Assembly: GCA_964591705.1 (NCBI GenBank)
Contig: CAZQCX010000004.1
Coordinates: 1 to 64,000, forward strand
Reading direction: 5' to 3'
Origin: UBA11855 sp964591705
GTDB lineage: Archaea; Thermoproteota; Bathyarchaeia; Bathyarchaeales; Bathycorpusculaceae
Length of the DNA: 64,000 nt
Shown: one piece after another, positions 8,043-16,902 of the stretch
Numbering within the stretch: position 1 is the first letter of the stretch
Layout: each line of letters opens with the position of its first letter
Position numbers and translations under genes: made by a program
Notes under the pieces: model-generated
What the model was told of the DNA's origin: nothing
The model's database searches: none
What the model saw: the letters and a program-made list of their open reading frames with translations, nothing else

Positions 8043-10334
8043 TTGGGGATTAGGGAGACGATATCGAGAGACAACATTGCCAGCAGCCTCAGGAAACTTG
8101 GGAAACTGCGTCTAAATGTGAGTCATGCGAGAATAATCTCAATTTCAGCTATTCTTCTCATACTTTTTATTTCATTCACGATACGAATTTTGCCTCTTAG
8201 ATGGGAAATTCCGCTGGGCGTTGTTCGCCTTAACGAATTTGATCCATACTATCAGTTCATTCTGACCCAGAGAATGGTTCAAAACGGCGTGCTCTCGCCT
8301 TATTATCCTGAACCTTGGGTTTTCAAGCAGCTCTGGTCACCGCAGGGTCTAGATATGTCTATCTCGTTGCCTTCACTGCCTGCTACCGCTGCAATCCTCT
8401 ATAGCATTGTGTCGTTGCTGGGAATAAACGTAGATTTGATGATGTTCTGTTCCTTTTTCCCTGCTGTTGCGGGAACGATCAGCGTTTTGATCATCTACTT
8501 TCTGGGGAAAGACTTGGGTGGAAAGCCTGTCGGCATGTTGGCTGCTCTTTTTCTGGCACTGTCGCCTTCGTTCATCCAGAGGACAGCTCTTGGCTTCTTT
8601 GACACTGAAGTTCCGGGTATACTCGGTATACTCCTGTTTAGCCTCCTATTCCTGCGTGCTATCGACGAGAATAGAACGCTTCGTTCTTCCATGGCTTACA
8701 CTTTTGGCGCTGCGTTTACATTGGCTTATCTTATCCTCGGCTGGGGCGCGGCGTATTTCATGCTAGGGCTATCCTCCCTGTATGTGCTTGTCTTGATCTT
8801 GCTCAGGAAATACAGCCAGCGTCTCTTGCTTTCCTACAGTATAGTTTTTGGGGTTGCCCTTCTCATAGCAACCAAAGCTCCAATAATAACGCTCAACTAT
8901 CTTGTCTCCGCTGCGGTCCTTCCAGTTGCGGGGGTCTTTCTGCTTCTATGTCTATCCGAAATACTTCGTAATCAATTGTCGATGCGAACGAAGCTCTTCT
9001 TGGTGGTAGGTTCAATAATTGTGATTGTAAGTGGGTTTGTGTCTCTCTGGCATCTCGGGCTCATGCAAAGTATCGCCGGAAAGTTCATAACGGTCTTGGA
9101 TCCGTTTATGAGGTCGACTTCGCCTTTGATAGAATCGGTGGCTGAGCATCGAGTTTCTGCTTGGGGAAACATCTACATTGAATTGGGCGTAAGCATACTC
9201 TTTTTCCTTGGCGGATTGTATTTCACTCTGAGAAATCCAACGAATAGAAATGTTTTCCTCCTCCTTTTCGGTTTGACTTCTCTCTACTTCGCAGCCTCCA
9301 TGGTTCGCCTCCTGGCTATTTTTTCGTCCGCGTTTTGTCTTCTAGTTGCTGCTGGTGTAGTTGGGGTCCTAAAGCCATTCTTCACATTACTTAAGGAAAC
9401 ACCACAAATTGTGACGAGGACAAAGCGGGGAATCGCGCGGGTAAGCAAGGAATACAGTGGAGTGGCAGTTTTTCTTGTGTTCACTCTCTTAGTTACCCAG
9501 TTTGCTTTCTCGCCTCAAAACAGTGGTGTGCCCAGAGTTTATGGACAGGCGTATAATCCGCTTACTGTTGCCGCAAGCAGTCTTCCTATCTCCACAAATG
9601 TGAACGAATGGGCAAATATGCTCAGCTACACCCAAAGCAATCTCCAGTCTACAGACGTCGTTGGATCATGGTGGGACTACGGCTATTGGTTGACAATACT
9701 TGGTAATGTAACAACGTTGGCTGACAATGCAACTGTGAACTTCACACAAATAGAGGATATCGGATTCTTCATGATGGCGAATGAAACGAATGCTCTGAAA
9801 ATGCTTGAACAGTATGGTGCCAAGTATATCCTTGTGTTCACAACGCTTCAGCTAAGCCAGTCAAGTAGTGGCTCAACATACATTGCCAGTTTTGGCAGAT
9901 GGGGCGACGAAGGTAAATGGTCATGGATGGCAAAAATCTCGGGACAGGCACAGAATCGCTTCATACGAAGCGGTTTCATTGACGAGCAATCCTCATGGTC
10001 AGATGAGAAGGCTTTCGGGAACTACACTCTAGGCAAGATCTGGATCGATTCAAACAACAACGGTCAAGTTGACACAGGCGAGATTGCAAACAGTCCGAAG
10101 GGGATGGCTTCGACAATATATAGACTCATGAGCTGGGCGAAACAGCGATGGACAGAAAACACAGGCGGGCAAGCGTCTCCAGACGAGACTGCTGAACGGC
10201 CTTATTACTTCAAAGAGGCTTACTTCAGCGGGGTTAACACTGCTCCACTTACATATGGCGGGATAATTCCTCTCGTTGCTCTTTATGAGATAGATTGGCA
10301 GGCATACTACTCGGCGACCAGAGCAGTTGGCTAA
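8043..10334 (+). CDS. aglB: Oligosaccharyltransferase AglB/STT3 (GT66)
   Basis: Catalytic subunit of archaeal N-glycosylation: transfers lipid-linked oligosaccharide to Asn in N-x-S/T sequons on the outer membrane face. It has an N-terminal membrane domain of about 13 helices, with first acidic motif NEFDPYYQF (about residue 65) and second GFFDTEVPG. The soluble C-terminal domain has the sequon-recognition motif SWWDYGYW at about 538-545. Start is TTG 8043. Length 763 aa is at the short end of the family. It overlaps the downstream GlcNAc-1-phosphate transferase-like gene by 8 bases, which fits a shared glycan pathway. Confidence 0.92.
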   Translation: MGIRETISRDNIASSLRKLGKLRLNVSHARIISISAILLILFISFTIRILPLRWEIPLGVVRLNEFDPYYQFILTQRMVQNGVLSPYYPEPWVFKQLWSPQGLDMSISLPSLPATAAILYSIVSLLGINVDLMMFCSFFPAVAGTISVLIIYFLGKDLGGKPVGMLAALFLALSPSFIQRTALGFFDTEVPGILGILLFSLLFLRAIDENRTLRSSMAYTFGAAFTLAYLILGWGAAYFMLGLSSLYVLVLILLRKYSQRLLLSYSIVFGVALLIATKAPIITLNYLVSAAVLPVAGVFLLLCLSEILRNQLSMRTKLFLVVGSIIVIVSGFVSLWHLGLMQSIAGKFITVLDPFMRSTSPLIESVAEHRVSAWGNIYIELGVSILFFLGGLYFTLRNPTNRNVFLLLFGLTSLYFAASMVRLLAIFSSAFCLLVAAGVVGVLKPFFTLLKETPQIVTRTKRGIARVSKEYSGVAVFLVFTLLVTQFAFSPQNSGVPRVYGQAYNPLTVAASSLPISTNVNEWANMLSYTQSNLQSTDVVGSWWDYGYWLTILGNVTTLADNATVNFTQIEDIGFFMMANETNALKMLEQYGAKYILVFTTLQLSQSSSGSTYIASFGRWGDEGKWSWMAKISGQAQNRFIRSGFIDEQSSWSDEKAFGNYTLGKIWIDSNNNGQVDTGEIANSPKGMASTIYRLMSWAKQRWTENTGGQASPDETAERPYYFKEAYFSGVNTAPLTYGGIIPLVALYEIDWQAYYSATRAVG

Positions 10335-11226
10335 TCGAAGAGGGACGAACTTGTTTCCGCGAGTCCCAGATCAGCACAAGGCGGGTAAACCTCTTGTTTC
10401 AAATGGGCTGGGCGTCGCATATGTTTTGTTTACAAGCGTTTACCTTTTTTCCCTGTATTTCTTGGGCGTGGCCAAACCAGTGGATGGAGTTTCTGCACCT
10501 CTAACATTAGCGGTTTGTGTCCTTTTTGGAGGTTTCATGGGGCTACTTGATGATTGGATGGATTTGCGGTGGCGTTATAAAGCCTTCATGCCTTTGGTTG
10601 CAGCATTGCCTCTTGTCTATTTGGCTCGTGATTATGGTTTGCGAACCTCAGTGTCGCTGCCTTTTTTGGGAGTGTTTGACTTCTCAAACGCTTACTACTT
10701 CGTGATCATACCGTTGATTGTGATGATAGTTACTAATACTGTAAACCAATTAGGTGGGTTGAACGGGTTGGAGACAATCTGCCCTGGGATAGTGCTTGCT
10801 GGGTTATTGGCGACTTCTGAACTGCTTTTTCAACCATATTTCACTTTGATGCTTGGACCATTGCTTCTCTGGCTTGGTTTGTCTGTGCTCAATGTTCAGG
10901 GCAAGCTTTTTGTTGGCAATTCAGGCTCATTTTCAATTGGAATGACCATCGCTGCCTTCGCCGTAATAACAGATTTGAAGCTTGGTTTGGCCATTTCGAT
11001 TCTGCCTTACGTCTTCAATTCAATATTGATTTTGCTGACTGTTTTCTTTGTCAGGAAGAAAGCAAATGTTACTTTTGACGGAAAAAAACTTGTTTCAGAT
11101 CATAGGAGAAGTTTGGTCACTCTCATTACTTACAAGAGGCCATTAGCTGAGCGTACTGTGGTTGCAGTAATATCCTTGTTGATGGCGATATCCACAGCTA
11201 TTGCAATCATAGTCGAGATTTTCTAG
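10327..11226 (+). CDS. GlcNAc-1-P transferase-like enzyme (MraY/Alg7 family), short N-terminus
   Basis: Polyprenyl-phosphate N-acetylhexosamine-1-phosphate transferase family, probably making the first lipid-linked sugar for AglB. Seen motifs are DQHKAGKP near the N-terminus, GLLDDWMDLRWR, NTVNQLGGLNGLE (Asn/Asp motif) and a C-terminal basic/His patch VSDHRRS. Hydrophobicity suggests about nine membrane segments. Oddity: the D-x-HK motif begins at residue 15, so the membrane helix that normally precedes it is missing. An in-frame TAG at 10291 leaves no room for it. Start is TTG 10327, inside aglB. Function is well supported; activity of this short form is not proven. Confidence 0.83.
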   Translation: MANRRGTNLFPRVPDQHKAGKPLVSNGLGVAYVLFTSVYLFSLYFLGVAKPVDGVSAPLTLAVCVLFGGFMGLLDDWMDLRWRYKAFMPLVAALPLVYLARDYGLRTSVSLPFLGVFDFSNAYYFVIIPLIVMIVTNTVNQLGGLNGLETICPGIVLAGLLATSELLFQPYFTLMLGPLLLWLGLSVLNVQGKLFVGNSGSFSIGMTIAAFAVITDLKLGLAISILPYVFNSILILLTVFFVRKKANVTFDGKKLVSDHRRSLVTLITYKRPLAERTVVAVISLLMAISTAIAIIVEIF

Positions 11227-11255
11227 GCGAAGACTTTTTTTCCACCGTGCTGGCG

Positions 11256-13943
11256 TCAGGCTAGAAATCTTTCGAGTTTCGTCAGCCCTATGATCTCCTC
11301 GAAGTTCAATCCAAGTGCATCTAGGACTTGGTCAAATGTAGAGTGAAGATACGATATGTACTTGTCCACGTCAACCTCGCTTTTGGAGACCAATTCAACA
11401 GGCTTCACATGTGGCTCTCTGATAACTTTAACGAAGCTTATCATGTCGCCTGCCCGAAGATCCATCCCTCGTCCTTTGAGGATTTTTGCTGCTTTGACAT
11501 GCTGAGGTGTTGTTTTTGTGTAGCGCTCGATTTCCTCGCCCAGGACAACGTTGAACGCCAGTTCAGTCGTGCTTTCCCATTCTCTCCTTCTGAGTTTCAT
11601 GTAACGTTCGCGAACGATTTCGGCAATGTCTTTTTTTGCTCTCTCAAACTCTGCTGGACTCTTCGCTTTTGCTAGTCGTTCCTTCATCTGGTTGAAAGCG
11701 TTCTTGATGAAGGCAGGTATATGTTTCTTCTTCCCAGTCAAGCCTTTTACATCAACCGTACCGTCTTCGAGAACCCCAAGGTAGTTCTTTTTTCGGCTGC
11801 TGAAGACTGCGTATCGGTAAACCTTGTCTACGTCCAAGCTCATCTTCAGTTCGTGTTCAGTCCATTGGGTGAGTTCCTCGACCTGTTCTTTGGATGGGTT
11901 TTTCAGGAAGAGGCTGTCTGTATCCCCGTAGAGAACTTGGATGCCAATGTTTTCTGCCTTTCTGAGAATTTGAGTTATTGAATGTCTGCCGATTGCTGCT
12001 GTGGCTTCAGCGACAGGTGGACAGTAGAGATCGAAGCTTTCCGCACCAAAAACTCCGTAGCTAGCGTTTAGTATGACTTTGAGAGCTCCCTGTGTTATGT
12101 TGTACCACTTCTTTTGTTCCAAAGGCAGTGTTTTGTCTTTGCTGCGCAACTTGTACCATTTCACGCGCAAGTCTCTTAGCGAGCCTATCAGCAGACTCTC
12201 TAACGCTCGTTTTTGCGTGCATGCCCAGTGTGGTGTGTCTGGAATTAGATTCCTACGGCATTCTGGATGGGGGCAAAGTATGGATTGGTAGCCTAAATTC
12301 CAGACCTTTATTATTGAAGGATATAGGCTGGGGAAGTCCATGACCGCAACATTGAAGTGTACTCCCGGGATAGGTTCAACAACGATTGCGCCTTTGTATT
12401 TCTTACCTTTGATTATTGCTGTTGTTGCGGTTTTGCCTTTTTTTGTGAGAATATCTTCAGCGTTCGGAATTAACATGTTCCTTTTTCTATGTTCACGGTG
12501 CATGAAGTTGCGTATCCATCGTGAGACGCCTTGGCGACTGACATCTTCCATCGGCATGCTGCTTATTCTCGCTAAAAGGAGGATGAGTTTCATGACTGAG
12601 TCGTCTTCGAAGCTTGTTAGTTTGTAGGCAATTTCTGAGTCGCGAAAACAGTATTGTGCAAGTTCATTGTAGGTTAGCTCATCAAATGTTTTCTCAAGGT
12701 GGATTTTTCCCATTCCAATTAAAGCAGTGCCGACGTCATCCAGAGTCACATCGCGATAGCGGTTGCCGAAGGCGTATATTTGGATCGATCTGTTGTAAAA
12801 GAATTTGTACAAGTCTATGTGGACTCCGTATTTTAGGAGGCACACGCGTTTCCCAACTTCTATGGGCACTTCGGTTCTTTGAAATCCCAGATTTATTGCT
12901 CTATGCATCAAGTAGCGAAGATCGAAGTCGTCTCCATTGAAGGTGAGGATGAATGGGTATTCCCACAGAACCTCGAAGATGGCTCTGATGAGTTGTTCTT
13001 CGTTTGGCTGGAATTCTATTGACGCCTCAGATGGCAACTGTTGGTCAACTTCATGGGTTTCTTCGCGTTTTAGCATTAGCACCTTTTTTTGGTCGTCTGA
13101 GGTGTAGATGGAGCAGCAAATCACTGGGTATGAAGCTTCACGTGGATCTGGGACCCGTGTTGATGTGGGAGAGTAGACTTCGATGTCGATGGCTGCTCTT
13201 CGGAATTTTGGAGCGGGGTATTCAAGAAGCCTTGCCCAGTCTTTGATAAACTCGTGTTCTTCAGCGGTGGCTTCTTCAAAATTCGTTTCTATTCTGTCGA
13301 GTACTTCCTCGGCCGCTGACAGCTTCACGGGTATGAGGCTGTTGTTTTTGACCTCAAAGATCATGCCTGGCAGGAGTTCTTTGTCGTACATGTAAGATTG
13401 GTAGTACTTTATTTTCGCCTCCCAGACTTTTGCTTCTTCTCCATGTTCCCCAGCCATGGTCTTTGGGAAGTCCTCGGGGATGATTTCCCTGATTGTGCCT
13501 TGTGGTTTGCCGCCAATTGCAAGGGGGTCATTGGTGACGATTTTTGTGATTTGAATTTTCCTGAAATTGAGTGGGTCAAACTTTTCTTCTAACTCAAAAT
13601 GGTCCAGACCAGGATGCCCCATGAGACGAGGTATTTTCTCAAGCTCGATCGGAGAGAGATTTGTTAGGCAGTATGGCTTGTGTTCAGTGTTGTCGTACCA
13701 GAAGTAGATTTTGCCGCTCCCGGGTTCGTAGAGTTTGATTACCGCCTTACGTTGCCGCCCATCATAGGTTGCAGATACAAAGAAAGATTGAGGCAGATTG
13801 CTCGGAGCTAAAGGCGGAAAAATGCGCCGCTTTGTCGTTTTGGACGGGGTCTCAGCGGCTTGAACAGCGACCGCATGCATCTTTGCCTCTTCTGTCTGCT
13901 TCTTTGGAACCTGTGTATAGTCAAAAAGGCTTTTCTGCTGCAT
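11256..13943 (-). CDS. polB: DNA polymerase, family B
   Basis: Replicative-type DNA polymerase of 895 aa with intact proofreading and polymerase motifs. Exo I is AAIDIEVYSP, Exo II TFNGDDFDLRYLM and Exo III YCFRDSEIAY. Polymerase motif A is DFPSLYPSII, motif B NASYGVFG, and motif C YGDTDSLF. No intein or split is visible. The extreme N-terminus reads MQQKSLFDYTQ, which resembles a PCNA-interacting peptide (Q-x-x-L-x-x-aromatic). Such peptides are usually at the C-terminus in archaeal PolB, so this placement is inference. The gene stands alone on the minus strand. Confidence 0.95.
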   Translation of the reverse strand: MQQKSLFDYTQVPKKQTEEAKMHAVAVQAAETPSKTTKRRIFPPLAPSNLPQSFFVSATYDGRQRKAVIKLYEPGSGKIYFWYDNTEHKPYCLTNLSPIELEKIPRLMGHPGLDHFELEEKFDPLNFRKIQITKIVTNDPLAIGGKPQGTIREIIPEDFPKTMAGEHGEEAKVWEAKIKYYQSYMYDKELLPGMIFEVKNNSLIPVKLSAAEEVLDRIETNFEEATAEEHEFIKDWARLLEYPAPKFRRAAIDIEVYSPTSTRVPDPREASYPVICCSIYTSDDQKKVLMLKREETHEVDQQLPSEASIEFQPNEEQLIRAIFEVLWEYPFILTFNGDDFDLRYLMHRAINLGFQRTEVPIEVGKRVCLLKYGVHIDLYKFFYNRSIQIYAFGNRYRDVTLDDVGTALIGMGKIHLEKTFDELTYNELAQYCFRDSEIAYKLTSFEDDSVMKLILLLARISSMPMEDVSRQGVSRWIRNFMHREHRKRNMLIPNAEDILTKKGKTATTAIIKGKKYKGAIVVEPIPGVHFNVAVMDFPSLYPSIIKVWNLGYQSILCPHPECRRNLIPDTPHWACTQKRALESLLIGSLRDLRVKWYKLRSKDKTLPLEQKKWYNITQGALKVILNASYGVFGAESFDLYCPPVAEATAAIGRHSITQILRKAENIGIQVLYGDTDSLFLKNPSKEQVEELTQWTEHELKMSLDVDKVYRYAVFSSRKKNYLGVLEDGTVDVKGLTGKKKHIPAFIKNAFNQMKERLAKAKSPAEFERAKKDIAEIVRERYMKLRRREWESTTELAFNVVLGEEIERYTKTTPQHVKAAKILKGRGMDLRAGDMISFVKVIREPHVKPVELVSKSEVDVDKYISYLHSTFDQVLDALGLNFEEIIGLTKLERFLA

Positions 13944-14049
13944 CTGGGCTATTGACCTTCGATATCAGTATGTTTAGTTGAAGCTAAAATCTTTGCCGTA
14001 TCATCGTTTAGATCTGTCCACAAATTATTGCTCAAAAAGTAATGCCAAC

Positions 14050-14060
14050 ATTATAAATAT
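14050..14060 (+). promoter_or_regulatory. TATA box upstream of RsmB/Nop2-like gene
   Basis: The string CATTATAAATATG is a good archaeal TATA box. It lies about 65-70 bases before the TTG start at 14124, implying a 5' leader of roughly 40 bases. Spacing-based call. Confidence 0.4.
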
Positions 14061-14123
14061 GGCAGACGCCGTATCAAATATCTCCTTGGAACGCTTGATT
14101 GCTATGTCACTAAGTGAAACTCA

Positions 14124-15470
14124 TTGTTGAAAAACGCTTGGCAACTTGCAATAGAAACATTAAACGTAATGGAGTTGCAAAAGCTAAGTGAACGCTTAGC
14201 TCTAGCAAAGATCAGCAAACAGCTGGGCATTGCTGATTCGAATACCATTAGGTACGCTTACGGCCTCGTAATTGAAACTGTCAGACGAAAGAACCTCATA
14301 AACGAGTTTGTTCAAAGTGTCGTGCACCCAAAGAAACTATGTGATTTCCCCGTAAGCGTGTCATCGTTCCTGCAACTATACGTTTACCAAACACGCGTCA
14401 CTAAAAATTGGGCAAGAATAGATCTTGGGGAAGCAACGCGCATCGCTGGACTCGCTCGTGTGATCCTAGGATGGCAGACTCTGCGTGGCTCTGAGCAATA
14501 TTTGGGGTTGTTGCTCACACGACAAATAAAACCTATATTGGCAGGGGCAGACTACGAACAAAAAACTGCCTTTGACACACTCCAACCAGCCTGGTTCGTC
14601 AAATACTGCTTTAAACTTCTGGGCAGGCATGAAGCCTTGACCTTTCTTGAGAGCAGCATCTATCCACCTCCTGTTTGTGTTCGTCTCAACACGCTCAAGG
14701 CATCTAATGAAGATATTCTGGACGAACTCGATGCGGAAGGTGTGAGACTCCAAAAGATTGAGCAACTTCGCGATGCATACCATCTTGTAAGAACTCAATT
14801 GCCTCTCAAGAATTTGGCGTCCTTTCAAAAAGGTTTGTTCTTTGTGCAAGACAAAGCAAGTTGCTACGCGGTGGAAGCTGCGAAGCCGAAATCCGGAATG
14901 ACAGTTTTGGAAGTGTGTGCGGCTCCTGGAGCGAAGACGACTTACATAGCACAATGCATGCGGAATCGAGGCAGAATATACTCGCTGGACTATTCAGTTC
15001 GTCGTTTGAGGAGTTGGAAGCAGGAAGTGAGTCGTATGGGAGTGAACATGGCTGAATCCGTGGCTGCTGACGCCCGTAACAGTACTCCCTTGAACATAGA
15101 AGCTGACTTGGTCGTGTTGGACCCCCCTTGTACAAACACAGGTGTCTTTGGAAGGCAACCCTCCGCGAAATGGCGGTTGACTCCAAATTCAATTTGGAAA
15201 ATGGCTGCAATCCAGTGGCAGATGATAAGTAACGTCGCTGAAAGAGTAAAACGAGGCGGAGTTCTAGTCTATTGCACCTGCAGTATCACTGTCGAAGAAA
15301 ACGAAATGATCATTGAACGTTTTCTGAAATGGCATCCAGAATTTCAACTCATTGATCCTTCACCAAAACTCGGCATGCCGGGGTTAAGAGGATTGGAACG
15401 ATGCAGGCGTCTCTATCCGCACCTTGATGAAAGCAACGGTTTCTTCATAGCCCAACTAGTCAAGCACTAA
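14124..15470 (+). CDS. RsmB/NOL1/NOP2-type RNA cytosine-C5 methyltransferase
   Basis: S-adenosylmethionine-dependent m5C methylase of rRNA or tRNA. An N-terminal NusB-like helical domain (about residues 1-140) precedes a Rossmann methyltransferase domain. SAM motif is CAAPGAKTTYIAQ, the acidic motif IV plus cysteine is LDPPCTNTGVFG, and the second catalytic cysteine lies in YCTCSITVEENE. Both cysteines needed by the family are present. Start is TTG 14124 (TTG TTG AAA). The stop overlaps the convergent agmatinase-family gene by 4 bases. Exact RNA target cannot be told from sequence. Confidence 0.88.
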   Translation: MLKNAWQLAIETLNVMELQKLSERLALAKISKQLGIADSNTIRYAYGLVIETVRRKNLINEFVQSVVHPKKLCDFPVSVSSFLQLYVYQTRVTKNWARIDLGEATRIAGLARVILGWQTLRGSEQYLGLLLTRQIKPILAGADYEQKTAFDTLQPAWFVKYCFKLLGRHEALTFLESSIYPPPVCVRLNTLKASNEDILDELDAEGVRLQKIEQLRDAYHLVRTQLPLKNLASFQKGLFFVQDKASCYAVEAAKPKSGMTVLEVCAAPGAKTTYIAQCMRNRGRIYSLDYSVRRLRSWKQEVSRMGVNMAESVAADARNSTPLNIEADLVVLDPPCTNTGVFGRQPSAKWRLTPNSIWKMAAIQWQMISNVAERVKRGGVLVYCTCSITVEENEMIIERFLKWHPEFQLIDPSPKLGMPGLRGLERCRRLYPHLDESNGFFIAQLVKH

Positions 15471-16375
15471 AGCTTTGGAAATTTGTGTTTGTTCTCAAGT
15501 TGGCACAGTATTTCAAATATGGTTCTAGCTGCAACGGTCGCAGACACGCCTTGGTCATAAACGGGAGCGATCTCCAGAACGTCAAACCCAATTAGACGAT
15601 CGTCGCAGAGTCCACACGCCATTTCCAATAGTATGCTGGTGTCTAAGCCTTCGGGTTCTGGATTCTGCACTGCTGGCGCGAAAGCAGGGTCTAGAACATC
15701 CATATCCAGCGACAAGTAGATATGTTCAAAGGGAGCGAGCTTCTGCTTAATTCTTCGGGTTATCTTTTCTGCTCCTTCTCTTCTGATCTGGCGAGATGTG
15801 AAGAAATCTACTCCTTTCTTTTTTGCATAAGTAATTTCTTCTTTGCAGACAGCTCTTGTGCCAATTTCGACTATTGTGCCTGGTCTAATTCTCTCGTTGA
15901 TCAACCGCATGAATGTGGTGTGCGAAAGTTTCAAACCCATAAATTCCTCCCTCAGGTCAAGGTGTGCATCGAAACTGACCACTGCCGTCTTTTCTGGATT
16001 TGAGACTAAGCCCTTCAATATGCCAAATGTCATAGTGTGCTCCCCTCCTATTGCGACGGGTCTTTTTCCGGATTTTCTTATGTCTTCTGCAACGTGTTTC
16101 AGTATTTCCATCGTTTTCTCAGGGTCAGCGGAGATGTTTACGTCGCCGAGATCATGCAGCTTAATCTCCTCCAAGTCGACTTCGCTGCGGAAACTGTGGG
16201 TTTCAATGTTGAGGGATGCATGCCTTATTGCGTTCGGTCCAAAACGCGCTCCCGTGCGGTATGTGCTAGTTACGTCGAATGGAACCCCAAAGACCACATA
16301 ATCAGCTCTCTTGAAATCTGTCTGTATTCCACTGAACACGTTTGACTGTGAAACGAAAAGCTCAATATGGCTCAT
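15467..16375 (-). CDS. speB: Agmatinase/arginase family ureohydrolase
   Basis: Binuclear manganese hydrolase, most likely agmatinase (agmatine to putrescine plus urea). Metal-binding motifs are GGEHT, SFDAHLDLRE and SLDMDVLDPAFAPA, all intact. The 302-residue length is typical for archaeal SpeB. Substrate (agmatine, arginine, formiminoglutamate) is not fixed by the motifs, so the symbol is a best guess. It is transcribed alone and converges with the RNA methylase gene. Confidence 0.87.
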   Translation of the reverse strand: MSHIELFVSQSNVFSGIQTDFKRADYVVFGVPFDVTSTYRTGARFGPNAIRHASLNIETHSFRSEVDLEEIKLHDLGDVNISADPEKTMEILKHVAEDIRKSGKRPVAIGGEHTMTFGILKGLVSNPEKTAVVSFDAHLDLREEFMGLKLSHTTFMRLINERIRPGTIVEIGTRAVCKEEITYAKKKGVDFFTSRQIRREGAEKITRRIKQKLAPFEHIYLSLDMDVLDPAFAPAVQNPEPEGLDTSILLEMACGLCDDRLIGFDVLEIAPVYDQGVSATVAARTIFEILCQLENKHKFPKL

Positions 16376-16554
16376 CTTGAGTTCTCATCCTCTGTCACCA
16401 GTTTATCCGTCGGGATACTCTAAAGCTTTTTCAACGGTTTTGACTCGCTGTTTCATTTTCTCCGCAGACAAACTACCAATCTTTGAGTACAAATGCGGGT
16501 AACATTAGATTTATTAGCCCTTCACCCAATGCATAAGTCTTAAGGCGAAGGCAA

Positions 16555-16902
16555 ATGTCAATTGGTTCAAATCTGAAAAATGTCAGCATTGGTATAACGG
16601 CATCCGTCATATTCTATGGAGCTATTGGAATATCTTTTTTGCTGCTGCTTCCATTTGTGAACTTTCCACCACATATCGGCGTGACTGGGATGATGAGTAT
16701 TTTGGCTGCTTACGGTTTGTTCACGAAAAGAGTGTGGGCGCCTTGGCTAGTGGTCGCCCTTTTTTTGGTTGCCCTCACGATAACAGCATTTACTCTCTTC
16801 TTCAGTATGTTCGTTAACTGGCCAGTCAACATAGGCTTGATAATTTATCTGATTTTGAATTTCTACTTCATGTACTGCACTCTTTCAAGGGGGACCCCAT
16901 AG
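16555..16902 (+). CDS. Hypothetical four-helix membrane protein
   Basis: 115-residue protein with four predicted membrane helices (about 12-33, 42-57, 61-84 and 88-110) and almost no soluble part. No known motif. The helix pattern recalls small DUF-type membrane proteins with the pattern loop KRVWAPW between helices 2 and 3. Start is ATG 16555. Its 3' end overlaps the moeA 3' end on the other strand by 35 bases. Confidence 0.6.
   Translation: MSIGSNLKNVSIGITASVIFYGAIGISFLLLLPFVNFPPHIGVTGMMSILAAYGLFTKRVWAPWLVVALFLVALTITAFTLFFSMFVNWPVNIGLIIYLILNFYFMYCTLSRGTP

Noticed and set aside
14060..14131. 23-codon ORF (ATG 14060) ahead of the RsmB/Nop2-like gene
   Set aside because: Too short to support; it begins within the TATA element, which makes translation unlikely.
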